DNA of 64,000 nt from Streptococcus sp. 29892 (GTDB taxonomy: Bacteria; Bacillota; Bacilli; Lactobacillales; Streptococcaceae), in the NCBI RefSeq assembly GCF_032594935.1, contig NZ_CP118734.1:1144001-1208000 (forward strand). Direction: 5' to 3'. Below the pieces are notes generated by a model. That model did no database searches and had not been told where the DNA came from. It saw only the letters and a list, made by a program, of their open reading frames with translations. This document shows positions 28,826 through 38,407 of this stretch, piece by piece. Positions within the stretch are counted from its first letter, which is position 1. Each line of letters starts with the position of its first letter. The translations under genes and the position numbers were made by a program.

Positions 28826-29482
28826 TTACAATTCAGTGATGTCGCCTGTTCGTAGGTAAACAACCCACTCACAGATATTTTTAGCATAGTCACCAACACG
28901 TTCCAAGTAAGTCAACACTTGGAAATAGTCACGACCAGCAACCAAAGAATCTGGATTTTTCTTGATTTCCTCAGTTGTCAATTCTTGGATAGATGAGTAA
29001 AAACCATTGACCACTTCGTCACGTGCCGCTACTTCATAAGCACGCTCCATGTCCGCATCACCAAGGTAAAGTTCCAAGGTTTGCTCTACTAGTTGACGAA
29101 CCTCGCGACCCATTTTCTTGATTTCTTCTTCAACAACAGGAATGCGAACTTCCCCCTTCATACGAATCGCAGCCTTGGCAACTGAAACAGCATGGTCACC
29201 CATACGCTCCAAGTCACTAGTAGCCTTCAAAACAGTGATAACACGACGAAGGTCTGTTGAAACAGGTTGTTGTAGGGCAATGATTTCAAGTGATTTTTTC
29301 TCTAGTTTCACTTCAAAAGCATTGATTTTCTTATCCGCTTCAATCACTTCTTTTGCTAACTCACGATCATGAGTGGTGAAAGCACGAACGGCATTATTGA
29401 TTTGTGCCAACACTTCGTTACCCATGGCATAAAATTGATTATGGAGTTTGCCTAATTCTTCTTCAAACTGAGCTCTTAACAT
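28826..29482 (-). CDS. phoU: Phosphate transport regulator PhoU
   Basis: A 218-residue all-helical protein with two PhoU repeats (about residues 15-105 and 120-210), each with a metal-binding-type motif (EADKKINAFEVKLEK; LERMGDHAVSVAKAA; LERVGDYAKNICEW). It links the Pst transporter to the phosphate-sensing two-component kinase and restrains uptake when phosphate is plentiful. It is the last gene of the operon, 27 bp after pstB1. Confidence 0.94.
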   Translation of the reverse strand: MLRAQFEEELGKLHNQFYAMGNEVLAQINNAVRAFTTHDRELAKEVIEADKKINAFEVKLEKKSLEIIALQQPVSTDLRRVITVLKATSDLERMGDHAVSVAKAAIRMKGEVRIPVVEEEIKKMGREVRQLVEQTLELYLGDADMERAYEVAARDEVVNGFYSSIQELTTEEIKKNPDSLVAGRDYFQVLTYLERVGDYAKNICEWVVYLRTGDITEL

Positions 29483-29509
29483 ACGAACCTCTTTTCTATT
29501 TCTTACGGC

Positions 29510-30268
29510 CTAGCCGAATTTACCTGTGATGTAGTCCTCTGTTTCTTTACGTTTCGGACTGAGGAACATTTCTTTGGTCAAGTCATACTCGATCAAATCT
29601 CCGTCCAAGAAGAAACCAGTTCTATCTGAAATACGTGACGCTTGTTGCATCGAACGCGTTACCAAGACCATGGTATATTTGTCCTTCAAACCATAAAGCG
29701 TATCTTCAATCTTACCAGCTGAAATTGGATCAAGGGCTGATGTTGGTTCATCCAGCAAGATAATCTTTGGACTGGTTGCCAGTACACGGGCTACACAGAC
29801 ACGCTGCTGCTGACCACCTGACAAACCAACGGCTGAATCATGCAAGCGATCCTTAACCTCGTTCCAAATAGATGCTCCAGTCAAAGCGCGTTCAACTGTT
29901 TCATCAAGAATTTGCTTATCCTTAATACCGTTAATACGAAGACCGTAAACAACATTCTCATAGATAGACATAGGGAATGGGTTTGGTTGTTGGAAAACCA
30001 TACCGATTTCCTTGCGAAGATCTACTGTATCTGTACGAGGACTGTAGATATTTTTCCCATTGTAATCAATAGCACCAGTCAAGGTCACTTCTGGGTTCAA
30101 ATCGCCCATGCGGTTAATAGCACGCAAGAGAGTTGACTTACCAGAACCTGACGGACCAATCAAGGCTGTAATTTCATTTGGATAGAAATCAATTGAAACG
30201 CTATTCAAGGCCTTTTTCTTATTGTAGTAAACAGATAAATCTTTTACTTGTAAAATAGGTGATGTCAT
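29510..30268 (-). CDS. pstB1: Phosphate ABC transporter ATP-binding protein PstB1
   Basis: A 252-residue ATPase with Walker [10 protein letters not shown], signature [10 protein letters not shown] and Walker [13 protein letters not shown]. The H-loop, normally VTHNMQQA, reads VTRSMQQA here, so the switch histidine is replaced by arginine. I recall the same residue in other streptococcal PstB1 proteins, so it is probably inherited. It lies 11 bp after pstB2. Together with the other ATPase it would power the PstC-PstA permease, perhaps as a heterodimer. Confidence 0.93.
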   Translation of the reverse strand: MTSPILQVKDLSVYYNKKKALNSVSIDFYPNEITALIGPSGSGKSTLLRAINRMGDLNPEVTLTGAIDYNGKNIYSPRTDTVDLRKEIGMVFQQPNPFPMSIYENVVYGLRINGIKDKQILDETVERALTGASIWNEVKDRLHDSAVGLSGGQQQRVCVARVLATSPKIILLDEPTSALDPISAGKIEDTLYGLKDKYTMVLVTRSMQQASRISDRTGFFLDGDLIEYDLTKEMFLSPKRKETEDYITGKFG

Positions 30269-30279
30269 AGTTTTCCTTT

Positions 30280-31083
30280 CTATCCAAAGTGACCAGAAAC
30301 ATAGTCGTTAGTTGACTTGAGTTTTGCATTTTGGAAGATATTAGCTGTCTTGTCGTACTCGATTAAGTCGCCGAGATAGAAGAAAGCTGTGTAATCACTT
30401 GCACGGGCTGCCTGTTGCATGTTGTGCGTTACGATGATAATGGTGTAGTCTTTCTTCAACTCAAACATGGTTTCTTCCAATTGCATAGTCGCGATTGGGT
30501 CCAAGGCTGAAGCAGGTTCATCCATAAGCAAGATTTGCGGTTTTACAGAAATCGCACGAGCGATACACAAACGTTGCTGTTGTCCACCTGACAAGGTAAA
30601 GGCTGACTTGTGCAAATCATCTTTCACCTGATCCCAGAGGGCTGCTTGTTTAAGAGAAGTTTCAACGATCTCATCCAAAACTTTTTTATCTTTCACACCT
30701 GCACGCTCATGGGCAAAGGTGATGTTGCGATAAATTGATTTTGCAAATGGGTTGGGACGTTGAAATACCATTCCGATATGCTTACGAATTTCGTAAACGT
30801 TCATCTCTGGTCTGTTGATATCAATACCTTCATAAAGGATTTGGCCTGTTACCTTAGCAATGTCAATCGTATCATTCATACGATTTAGACTGCGAAGATA
30901 GGTTGATTTACCACAACCCGATGGACCAATCAAGGCTGTGATTTTATTTTTTTCGAACTGCATATCAATGCCCTTGATAGCTTCATTTTTACCATAGTAA
31001 ACATGAACATCTTTTGTCGAAAGGGCAATATTTTCTTCTGGGAAAGTAATGATATGGCGTTCATTCCAGTTATAATCTGCCAT
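30280..31083 (-). CDS. pstB2: Phosphate ABC transporter ATP-binding protein PstB2
   Basis: A 267-residue ATPase with Walker [12 protein letters not shown], signature [10 protein letters not shown], Walker [13 protein letters not shown] and a normal H-loop [10 protein letters not shown] 15-residue N-terminal extension ([15 protein letters not shown]) distinguishes it from the neighbouring PstB1. It is 24 bp downstream of pstA. Two pstB genes in tandem are usual in streptococci. Confidence 0.95.
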   Translation of the reverse strand: MADYNWNERHIITFPEENIALSTKDVHVYYGKNEAIKGIDMQFEKNKITALIGPSGCGKSTYLRSLNRMNDTIDIAKVTGQILYEGIDINRPEMNVYEIRKHIGMVFQRPNPFAKSIYRNITFAHERAGVKDKKVLDEIVETSLKQAALWDQVKDDLHKSAFTLSGGQQQRLCIARAISVKPQILLMDEPASALDPIATMQLEETMFELKKDYTIIIVTHNMQQAARASDYTAFFYLGDLIEYDKTANIFQNAKLKSTNDYVSGHFG

Positions 31084-31107
31084 TTTTTCTCCTTATAAGT
31101 CAGACTT

Positions 31108-31995
31108 CTAAGCTGCTGAAGTCATTTTCGCATGAAGTTTCTTACCGATATAACGAGCAGAAAGGTTGAAAATCAAGATGAATACCAAGAGGATGGCTGC
31201 TGAACCAGCTGACACTTGAGTTGCATCTGGGATTGTCCCTTCGCTGTTGACCTTCCAAATGTGAACCGCAAGGGTTTCAGATTGACGGAAGATAGAAATC
31301 GGACTCGTAACACTCAATGGATTCCAGTTTGACCAGTCAAGGGCTGGTGCTGATTGACCTGCTGTATAGATGAGGGCTGCTGCTTCACCAAAGATACGAC
31401 CAGATGCCAATACAATACCTGTTACAATACCTGGAAGAGCTTCAGGAATAACTACGTGAAGAACCGTTTCCCAACGTGATAAACCAAGGGCCAAACCAGC
31501 TTCACGTTGCGTATGGTGAACGTGACGAAGGCTATCCTCAACGTTACGGGTCATCTGTGGCAGGTTAAAGACTGTCAGAGCCAAGGCTCCTGATAAGATG
31601 GAGAAACCATACTCAAACTGTACAACGAAAATCAAGTAACCAAACAAACCAACGACAACGGATGGCAGTGATGACAAAATCTCAATACAGGTACGGATGA
31701 AGTTTGTCAAAGGACCTTTCTTTGCATATTCTGCCAAGTAAATGCCTGCTCCTGTTGACAAGGGAACAGAAATCAAGAGCGTTACAACCAATAGGAAGAA
31801 TGAGTTGTAGAGCTGAATTCCGATACCACCACCAGCTTTATATGAAGATGATTTGCTGGTCAAGAAATGCCAGTCAACATGTGGCAAACCACGGAGCAAG
31901 ATATAGAGAATAAGTGATGTCAAAATAACAACAATCACCGTAGCGATGGAGTAAAGAATACCAGTCGCCAATTTATCAAATTTTTTAGCGTGCAT
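31108..31995 (-). CDS. pstA: Phosphate ABC transporter permease PstA
   Basis: A 295-residue permease with about six transmembrane helices. The cytoplasmic EAA loop is EAGLALGLSRWETVLHVVIPEALPG, which contacts the ATPases. Other conserved parts are LPSVVVGLFGY and FGEAAALIYTAGQSA. The start overlaps the pstC stop by 11 bp. It works with PstC as the membrane channel for inorganic phosphate. Confidence 0.95.
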   Translation of the reverse strand: MHAKKFDKLATGILYSIATVIVVILTSLILYILLRGLPHVDWHFLTSKSSSYKAGGGIGIQLYNSFFLLVVTLLISVPLSTGAGIYLAEYAKKGPLTNFIRTCIEILSSLPSVVVGLFGYLIFVVQFEYGFSILSGALALTVFNLPQMTRNVEDSLRHVHHTQREAGLALGLSRWETVLHVVIPEALPGIVTGIVLASGRIFGEAAALIYTAGQSAPALDWSNWNPLSVTSPISIFRQSETLAVHIWKVNSEGTIPDATQVSAGSAAILLVFILIFNLSARYIGKKLHAKMTSAA

Positions 31996-32902
31996 AGTTT
32001 TTCTTACCCTCTCTCGTAATAAATTTCATAATCATGTTAAAGATAAGGCTCATCAAGAGCAAGACAAGGGCCAATGACCAAAGAACATTGTTTTGAACTG
32101 TTCCCATAACCGTATTACCAATACCCATGGTCAATACAGAAGTCAAGGTCGCTGCAGGCGTTGTGAGAGAAGTTGGGATAACCGCTGAGTTACCAACTAC
32201 CATCTGAATCGCCAAGGCTTCACCGAAGGCACGCGCCATTCCGAAGATTACGGCCGTGAAAATACCTGGTTTAGCGGCATTCAAGATAACGCGCCAAATT
32301 GTCTGCCAACGAGTTGCACCCATTGCCAAACTTGCTTCACGGTAGTGACGAGGCACCGCACGCAAACTATCGACCGTCATAAAGGTTACTGTTGGTAAAA
32401 TCATGACAAAGAGGACAAATACCCCTGACAAGATGCCAAAACCAGTACCACCGAAGATAGAACGGACAAAAGGCACAACCACTTGCAAACCAATGAAACC
32501 ATATACTACTGACGGAATTCCGACTAGAAGCTCGATAACAGGTTGCAAGATCTTAGCACCACGCTTAGGTGAAATTTCTGTCATGAAAACTGCTGCACCG
32601 ATAGCAATTGGTGTTGCTACGATAGCTGACAAAATCGTAACAATGAAAGAACCTGAAATCATCGGCAAAGCCCCAAAGATTTTAGAGCTTGGTTCCCACT
32701 TGCTTCCAAACAAGAAATCAGTGATGCTCACACCATCCACAAAGAAAGTCGATAAACCACGTTGCGCAACGAAAATCAAAATCATGGCAACGATAAAGAC
32801 AATCAGCGATAGGCATAGGAAGGTAATGACCTTACCAAACTTCTCCAAGCGGGAGTTCTTAGACGGAGAAGATAATTCTTTAGCTAGTTGTTCGTTTTTC
32901 AT
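31985..32902 (-). CDS. pstC: Phosphate ABC transporter permease PstC
   Basis: A 305-residue permease with about six helices. The EAA loop is EASLAMGATRWQTIWRVILNAAKPG, and the PstC-typical segments are GIPSVVYGFIGL and ARAFGEALAIQMVVGNSA. The N-terminal tail is basic and cytoplasmic. It begins 2 bp after the pstS stop, indicating tight coupling. Confidence 0.95.
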   Translation of the reverse strand: MKNEQLAKELSSPSKNSRLEKFGKVITFLCLSLIVFIVAMILIFVAQRGLSTFFVDGVSITDFLFGSKWEPSSKIFGALPMISGSFIVTILSAIVATPIAIGAAVFMTEISPKRGAKILQPVIELLVGIPSVVYGFIGLQVVVPFVRSIFGGTGFGILSGVFVLFVMILPTVTFMTVDSLRAVPRHYREASLAMGATRWQTIWRVILNAAKPGIFTAVIFGMARAFGEALAIQMVVGNSAVIPTSLTTPAATLTSVLTMGIGNTVMGTVQNNVLWSLALVLLLMSLIFNMIMKFITREGKKNYAR

Positions 32903-32904
32903 GC

Positions 32905-33774
32905 TTACTCCTTCTCTGTCACTGTGCCATCAGCACTCTTTTCAACCTTCATATCATTGATAGAGATATAGCCCATGCTTTCAACGATACCATCTTGAAC
33001 CTCATCAGACATCATGTAGTCCAAGAATTCCTCCGTTAATTCAGTTGGCTCACCCTTGGTGTACATATGCTCATAAGACCAGATCGGCCAAGCATTGGTT
33101 GCCACGTTTTCTGCAATTGGCTCAGCACCGTTTAGCTTGATGGTTTTTACTGAGTCATCAAGATAAGCGAATGACAAGTAGGAAATAGCACCCGGTGTTT
33201 GAGCTACGATAGACTTGACCATCCCGTTTGAATCCTGCTCTTGGCTTTGTGCCGCTGTATGACCATCCATAATAATACTATCAAATGTGGCACGGGAACC
33301 AGAACTTGCCGCACGGTTAATGATAGAAATCTCCAAATCCTTGCCACCAAGCTCCTTCCAGTTGGTAATCTCACCAGTGAAAATCTTACGAAGATCTTCT
33401 GTAGTAATATCGTCAACTGTTACCTTTTCATTAACAATAACGGCTAGACCCGCAACGGCAACCTGATGGTCGACCAATTTGCTAGCATCGATACCATCCT
33501 TCTCTTCCGCAAACACGTCCGAGTTACCAATCTGAACAGCTCCAGACTGGACCTGGGACAGACCTGTACCTGATCCACCGCCCTGTACGTTAATAGATTT
33601 TCCGATATTGACACTACCGAATTCATCTGCTGCGGCTTCAACTAGAGGTTGAAGGGCTGTAGAACCGACTGCAGTAATAGACTCTCCACGGTCAATCCAT
33701 GAGGAACAACCAGCAAGAGCTACACTACTCAAAAGAAACAAAGCTGCAATTCCAAGCTTCTGCTTTTTTTTCAT
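32905..33774 (-). CDS. pstS: Phosphate-binding lipoprotein PstS
   Basis: A 289-residue lipoprotein with lipobox VALAGC (Cys22). The phosphate-binding loops include [40 protein letters not shown] and [13 protein letters not shown]. It captures phosphate outside the membrane and hands it to PstCA. The ATG at 33774 follows AAAGGA. It is the first gene of the pst operon and is preceded by a phased repeat that resembles Pho boxes. Confidence 0.95.
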   Translation of the reverse strand: MKKKQKLGIAALFLLSSVALAGCSSWIDRGESITAVGSTALQPLVEAAADEFGSVNIGKSINVQGGGSGTGLSQVQSGAVQIGNSDVFAEEKDGIDASKLVDHQVAVAGLAVIVNEKVTVDDITTEDLRKIFTGEITNWKELGGKDLEISIINRAASSGSRATFDSIIMDGHTAAQSQEQDSNGMVKSIVAQTPGAISYLSFAYLDDSVKTIKLNGAEPIAENVATNAWPIWSYEHMYTKGEPTELTEEFLDYMMSDEVQDGIVESMGYISINDMKVEKSADGTVTEKE

Positions 33775-33816
33775 TTCGTTTTTTCCTTTACATTTTTCAG
33801 TGGAATCTCCTTATGA

Positions 33817-33855
33817 TTTCCTTGTATTTTACAAGGAATTTACAAGTTATTTCCA
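33817..33855. promoter_or_regulatory. 11-bp phased Pho-box-like repeats upstream of pstS
   Basis: On the plus strand TTTCCT (33817), TTTACA (33828), TTTACA (33839) and TTTCCA (33850) are spaced exactly 11 bp apart, each with a 5-bp spacer. PhoP-type regulators of Firmicutes bind TTWACA-like hexamers with this 11-bp phase. The same stretch also contains the inverted repeat TCCTTGTA-TTT-TACAAGGA (33819-33837). Confidence 0.55.
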
Positions 33856-33862
33856 CTCATCC

Positions 33863-33891
33863 ACTATATCATATAAAAAGACAAGTTGCAA
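33863..33891 (-). promoter_or_regulatory. Candidate pst operon promoter
   Basis: Minus-strand TTGCAA (33886-33891) and TATAGT (33863-33868) are separated by 17 bp. The Pho-box-like repeats lie just downstream of this -10, which would fit roadblock control. Alternatively, an activated promoter may lie nearer the gene. Confidence 0.5.
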
Positions 33892-33911
33892 AAAAAATCT
33901 GCTTAATTCAA

Positions 33912-35213
33912 CTAAAATCTCAAGCCCTTAGGAAAGGCATTTTTAAGGATACCAGAAACAATTTTCGCAAATCCTAGACCATTTCCCTGAACTGCTACTT
34001 GGTACCAACCATTAGGTAGGTCCTTAGAAACTGCAACAGTTTGTCCAGAAACATAGGCTGGAAAATCATCTAAGATGATGTCAACTCTATGCTTGACTTC
34101 TGAACTGTGAAGTGCCAAACCCAAGGCGAAACTAGGTTCAAAGCGCTTCTTCTTGAAAGTGCCTAAATGAAGTCCATTCCGTGCAATCTTAACTTTAGAC
34201 AAATCTGGCAATCCATCAGGCAAGAGATAGAGATTATCTCCAAAAACCTGTAACAAACCGGACAATTGAACAGCTAAATGCTTCTGCTCAAATTCTTTCC
34301 AGAGAGCTTGTTGTTCTCTATTTAAGTTTGATTTTCCTGGCTTCATTTTTTTCTGCTTGGCTTCACCTCTATATCTAAACTTGGCTACAAACTGCCCCTC
34401 TCCTGCAAAATGATGGGGATACATGCGAGCCGTTTGAGGATAGCCAATCCCTTCCGCCATGCCATTGATTTTGGGAATATCAATCAACTCTAGCTCATAA
34501 TTCTCCAATAGCCAAGCGGCGATTTCTTCATTTTCCTCAGGTGACCAAGTACAGGTCGAGTAAATCAATTTTCCACCTGGCGCTAACATATCCAAGGCAG
34601 ATCCTAAAATCTCTCTCTGCAGACTTGCACACTGGGCTGGATAGTCTTTGGACCAGTACTGAATGGCCGCAGGATCCTTTCTGAACATACCTTCACCAGA
34701 ACAAGGAGCATCTAAAACAATCATGTCAAAATAGGCTGGAAAGACCTTGGCCAAGCGGTCGGCAGACTCATTGGTCACGACTACATTTCTTGCTCCAAAC
34801 CGTTCAATGTTTTCAGCCAATATTTTTGCCCGTTTGCTTGAAATTTCATTACTCACTAGCAGTCCGGTATTGTCCAGATAAGAAAGCAGGTGGGTTGATT
34901 TTCCACCCGGTGCAGCAGCCAGATCCAAGACCTTCATTCCCTTTTCAGGACTGGCAACCTGTCCGACAACTTGGGCAGCTGGTTCTTGTGAATAGACCAA
35001 ACCAGTCACGTGTTCTGGCGATTTTCCTGAAACCTTTCCATAATAGGACCAAGGCATATCTGGAATTGGTTGGTCAAAAGTGACTTGATGTTCCTTCAAG
35101 GGATTTGTCCGAAAACCTGAAATAGCTGGCTCATCAAAACTCTCAAAAAATGCTTGGGCTTCTGGACCAAGCAAATCACTATATTTATCAATAAAATCCT
35201 GTGGTAATTGCAT
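33912..35213 (-). CDS. rsmF: rRNA m5C methyltransferase (RsmF/NOL1 family)
   Basis: A 433-residue SAM-dependent methyltransferase forming 5-methylcytosine in 16S rRNA. The SAM site is VLDLAAAPGGKSTHLL (about residues 106-121). The catalytic cysteines are in VLDAPCSGEGMFRKDP and YSTCTWSPEENE. The C-terminal third is a PUA/RNA-binding-like extension typical of the Gram-positive YebU/RsmF group. It shares one base with the upstream phosphatase-like gene (start 35213), so both are in one transcript. Confidence 0.92.
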   Translation of the reverse strand: MQLPQDFIDKYSDLLGPEAQAFFESFDEPAISGFRTNPLKEHQVTFDQPIPDMPWSYYGKVSGKSPEHVTGLVYSQEPAAQVVGQVASPEKGMKVLDLAAAPGGKSTHLLSYLDNTGLLVSNEISSKRAKILAENIERFGARNVVVTNESADRLAKVFPAYFDMIVLDAPCSGEGMFRKDPAAIQYWSKDYPAQCASLQREILGSALDMLAPGGKLIYSTCTWSPEENEEIAAWLLENYELELIDIPKINGMAEGIGYPQTARMYPHHFAGEGQFVAKFRYRGEAKQKKMKPGKSNLNREQQALWKEFEQKHLAVQLSGLLQVFGDNLYLLPDGLPDLSKVKIARNGLHLGTFKKKRFEPSFALGLALHSSEVKHRVDIILDDFPAYVSGQTVAVSKDLPNGWYQVAVQGNGLGFAKIVSGILKNAFPKGLRF

Positions 35214-35980
35214 TAGAATAAATACCTCTTCACTTCCTCTAAGTGTTGATTGGCAACGAGGACAACATGTTCTCTCTTATCAAATGAAGGGACTTCTGCT
35301 TCCAAACTCAGCAAACTAAATCCCAATCCTTGACCTAAGATACTAGCTGCGGCATAATCCCATGGATACAAATAGGAAGCGTAGGCAAATAACCTTCCTT
35401 CTAAAACATGGGTGAAACCAATACCTGCACTGCCAACTGACCGTGTGCCTAATGTTTGATTTGCTAAATCAGCCAAACCATGTTGATTGGCTGCGTAGAG
35501 TTGAGCATTCAAGCCCATCAGACTTTGCTGGAGGGGAGCAAATGTCTGTTGCTTTAACGGCTTCTCATTGCAACATACTAGAAAGTTTCCACCTCCGTGA
35601 AACAACTTGTCCTGTATCACATCATAAATCAGACCAAACTGTCCAACTCCGTTTTCAAAATAGGCGACCATAATGGCAAAATCATTTTTCTGTGCAATAA
35701 AATTGCTAGTTCCATCAATCGGATCGATGACCCATACATTTCCCTGTGAAATAGAACTGACGTCGCCACCTTCTTCACCAAAAATGAAGTCATTGGGATA
35801 ATTTGTTTTAAGTTTATTAGTAAGATAATCTTGAACTTCCTTGTCCAAGTGGGTTACCAAATCCCTGGCACTAGCCTTTTCTTCAATTTCCAATTGATCA
35901 TCTAAATGCTGACGTAAGAAATCACCCGCAGCCAAAACAAGTGATTGGGCTAAGCGATACTTAGTTTCCAAGACGGACAA
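35213..35980 (-). CDS. Inositol monophosphatase family protein
   Basis: A protein of about 255 residues in the lithium-sensitive FIG superfamily. Metal-binding motifs are [18 protein letters not shown] and [10 protein letters not shown]. Streptococci lack inositol pathways, so the substrate may be another sugar or nucleotide monophosphate, such as pAp. The frame has no ATG near the alignment start. I favour TTG 35980, which follows AAGGAG...AAAGGGG and gives a length typical for the family; it overlaps the UPF0223 gene by 20 bp. A longer version starting at 36058 is possible but lies within that gene. Confidence 0.83.
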   Translation of the reverse strand: MSVLETKYRLAQSLVLAAGDFLRQHLDDQLEIEEKASARDLVTHLDKEVQDYLTNKLKTNYPNDFIFGEEGGDVSSISQGNVWVIDPIDGTSNFIAQKNDFAIMVAYFENGVGQFGLIYDVIQDKLFHGGGNFLVCCNEKPLKQQTFAPLQQSLMGLNAQLYAANQHGLADLANQTLGTRSVGSAGIGFTHVLEGRLFAYASYLYPWDYAAASILGQGLGFSLLSLEAEVPSFDKREHVVLVANQHLEEVKRYLF

Positions 35981-36239
35981 CCCCTTTCCCTTTCTCCTTG
36001 GCAACCTTGACAACTTGATAGGTAGAATAACCAGATACTTCTTCAAATTCTCGATCAATCTGGCGCTCCTGCCCCTTACTCTTTACAACATCCTTAAATT
36101 CTTTATAGCTGGTAAGGATAGCACTTGCATCCGCACCTTTTTCATAGGCTGCCTCCACCTGATTTAAAAAAGAAAGCACGGAGGAAATCTCCTCTGTGCT
36201 CCACGAAAAATCAAGTGGATATGAATAATTTTTGTTCAT
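35961..36239 (-). CDS. UPF0223 family protein
   Basis: A 92-residue helical cytoplasmic protein that opens [29 protein letters not shown], as UPF0223 (YktA) members do. It has no enzymatic motif. It lies between spx and the inositol-phosphatase-like gene, an order conserved in streptococci. The ATG at 36239 is 20 bp after the spx stop. Function unknown. Confidence 0.85.
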   Translation of the reverse strand: MNKNYSYPLDFSWSTEEISSVLSFLNQVEAAYEKGADASAILTSYKEFKDVVKSKGQERQIDREFEEVSGYSTYQVVKVAKEKGKGVVRLGN

Positions 36240-36259
36240 ATCTTCTAAATCTATCTTTC

Positions 36260-36661
36260 TTATCCGATTTCTGCCCTCAATGTAGCATTTTTTAGTTCTT
36301 GTTTGCGGTATTTGCGTGGTAAGAATGCACGAATTTCATCCTCATTGAAACCGATTTGCATCCGTTTCTCGTCCAAAATAATGGGACGGCGCAAAAGACT
36401 TGGGTAAAGCTCAATCAGCTCAATCAACTGTTTAATGGACAACTCATCTACATCAACATTCAGCTTTTGAAAAACCTTGGAACGAGTAGAAATCAAATCA
36501 TCTGTTCCATTTTCAGTCAAAGCCAATATCTTTTTCAGTTCATCCGCCGTCAAAGGGCTGGTCATGATATTGTGTTCAACAAAAGGGACTTCGTGACTGG
36601 TCAACCAAGCACGCGCCTTACGGCAACTGGTACAACTCGGTGATAAAAATAACGTAATCAT
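36260..36661 (-). CDS. spx: Spx/ArsC-family transcriptional regulator
   Basis: A 133-residue thioredoxin-fold regulator with the redox switch CTSC at Cys10 and Cys13 ([14 protein letters not shown]) and the Spx-type RPI loop [17 protein letters not shown]. Spx binds the C-terminal domain of the RNA polymerase alpha subunit and redirects transcription under thiol stress. Streptococci carry two paralogues (SpxA1 and SpxA2), and which one this is cannot be decided from one window. It has an own -10 TATAAT at 36698-36703. Confidence 0.88.
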   Translation of the reverse strand: MITLFLSPSCTSCRKARAWLTSHEVPFVEHNIMTSPLTADELKKILALTENGTDDLISTRSKVFQKLNVDVDELSIKQLIELIELYPSLLRRPIILDEKRMQIGFNEDEIRAFLPRKYRKQELKNATLRAEIG

Positions 36662-36734
36662 CCACTAATCCCCCCTTCTACATTATCCTACAAGTCTATT
36701 ATAATGCATTTTAGCTCAGTTTTCAATAGGAATT

Positions 36735-37472
36735 TTAGTCTAATTCTCTTAATTTTTCTAAAGCTTCTATTTTAGCTTCTAATCGCTTGATTATCTCTGT
36801 TTGTTCATCCATTTTTGAAAGCAATAAATCCAACTTGGTTTCTTTTTCTGTTTCAGAGAAAAAGCGGGTAATGGTCGAAGTCACCATACCAAAGGTACTA
36901 ATTCCGACCAACATCAAGAGGATGGCGATCACTTTGGAAATGGTATCTTGAGGAACAATATCCCCATAACCCACGGTTGTCATGGTAACGATAGACCACC
37001 AAACTGCGTCAAAAAAGGATTTGCCTTCAATGGCTGATAACAGGACGCTAGCAGTCAAAACGGCCGAAACATTTAACATCAAGACTTTGGACAAACTGTT
37101 TGTATGTAAGAGCCTGTTAACCGTATTCCAAAAACGATTGGAAAGGGCAAAAATGCGAGCCACCTTGACCAACCTAAATAGCCGAGCCAAACGCCCCAAA
37201 CGAAGAAAACTAAAGACGGAATCGAAAGGAATAATCGCAATCAATTCTAAAATATGGGTTTGAATGTAGTCTATACTATCATCTGCATAATAGAGGTTGA
37301 CAAAGTAGTCACAGACGAAGATAAACCAAAGTAGCCAGTCTAAGGCGTTATAGCCAGCCGAACTTGCAATACTGGCATCTATCAGCTCAAGAATAATCAA
37401 AAAAACATAAACGATAGCTAGATAGGTCATCCCTTTTTCATATCGGGGATCTTGAATTATTCTTTTAATCAT
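36735..37472 (-). CDS. Voltage-gated-type potassium channel
   Basis: A 245-residue membrane protein of the ion-transport superfamily. About five to six helices are visible, including an S4-like basic helix (FLRLGRLARLFRLVKVARIF). The selectivity filter TTVGYGD lies near residue 175, followed by the inner helix and a C-terminal coiled coil (EQTEIIKRLEAKIEALEKL). The start is ATG 37472 (MIKRII), with GGGGGA upstream, inside the last codons of ribF; a longer frame to 37502 is unlikely. It probably forms a tetrameric potassium channel; gating in vivo is unknown. Confidence 0.87.
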   Translation of the reverse strand: MIKRIIQDPRYEKGMTYLAIVYVFLIILELIDASIASSAGYNALDWLLWFIFVCDYFVNLYYADDSIDYIQTHILELIAIIPFDSVFSFLRLGRLARLFRLVKVARIFALSNRFWNTVNRLLHTNSLSKVLMLNVSAVLTASVLLSAIEGKSFFDAVWWSIVTMTTVGYGDIVPQDTISKVIAILLMLVGISTFGMVTSTITRFFSETEKETKLDLLLSKMDEQTEIIKRLEAKIEALEKLRELD

Positions 37473-38388
37473 TTTTCCCCCATTGCAGAGCGAATACTTC
37501 ATCCAACTTCATCTGTTCCATTAGGCTATCAATCCCATCAAATTTGACCATGTCGCGAATTTTTTCGAGCCAGAAAATAGTGATTTTTTCACCGTAAATA
37601 AAGCGGTCAAATCCAAAAATATGGGCCTCAATCCGCATTTCTGTTCCGTCAAAAGTGACATTTTTCCCAACGCTTGTCATGGCACGATAGCGTCTGCCAT
37701 CCACTTCAACATCGGCTACATAGACCCCTTCTGATGGCAAATGTACTCGGTCAAATGGAGCCAGATTTGCTGTAGGATAGCCAATTGTGCGGCCTCTGGC
37801 ATCTCCATGCACCACAATTCCTTCCGTCATAAAAGTATAGCCTAACAGACGATTGGCTAATGCAACATTTCCTGCTTGAATGGCTTGTCTGATACGGGTA
37901 GACGATACCTTTTCTCCATCTAGACAGACTTCTTCTACGATTTCAACCTGCCCATCAAATAGACTGGTCAAATCCTGGACATCTGCTCTGCAATTGCCGA
38001 AATGATAATCAAAACCAGCCACCAAGACCTGGGCATTAAGACCTCTTATGTAGCGGTCCAAAAACTGCTGTGGAGTATTGGTGGCAAATTCACTGGTAAA
38101 GTTTGTCAAAACCAGCTGATCCACACCGTATGTTTCTAGGAGGCGATAGCGTTCCTCTTGACTGGTCAAATGAAGCAAGAGCTCTGGAGCGAAACGAGCA
38201 AAGGCAAGGCGAGGGGACTCTGGAAAGGTCAGTACGGTCACCGACAAACCCTTTTCATCCGCCACCTTCCTAGCTCGGTCCAGGAGTGCCTTGTGCCCCA
38301 GATGAATGCCATCAAAATAACCTAGAACCAAAACAGTCGGCTCTTCCTGATGGAGTTCTTGATAATTTTTAATCGTTCTAATCTTCAT
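37465..38388 (-). CDS. ribF: Bifunctional riboflavin kinase / FAD synthetase
   Basis: A 307-residue enzyme that phosphorylates riboflavin to FMN and adenylylates FMN to FAD. The N-terminal FMN adenylyltransferase domain has VLGYFDGIHLGHKALL (about 21-36) and SSTRIRQAI, and the C-terminal flavokinase domain has GDARGRTIGYPTANL. It lies 19 bp after truB, the usual streptococcal truB-ribF pair. The 3' end overlaps the channel gene by 8 bp. Confidence 0.95.
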   Translation of the reverse strand: MKIRTIKNYQELHQEEPTVLVLGYFDGIHLGHKALLDRARKVADEKGLSVTVLTFPESPRLAFARFAPELLLHLTSQEERYRLLETYGVDQLVLTNFTSEFATNTPQQFLDRYIRGLNAQVLVAGFDYHFGNCRADVQDLTSLFDGQVEIVEEVCLDGEKVSSTRIRQAIQAGNVALANRLLGYTFMTEGIVVHGDARGRTIGYPTANLAPFDRVHLPSEGVYVADVEVDGRRYRAMTSVGKNVTFDGTEMRIEAHIFGFDRFIYGEKITIFWLEKIRDMVKFDGIDSLMEQMKLDEVFALQWGKND

Positions 38389-38407
38389 AGTGTTTATTTT
38401 ATCACAA

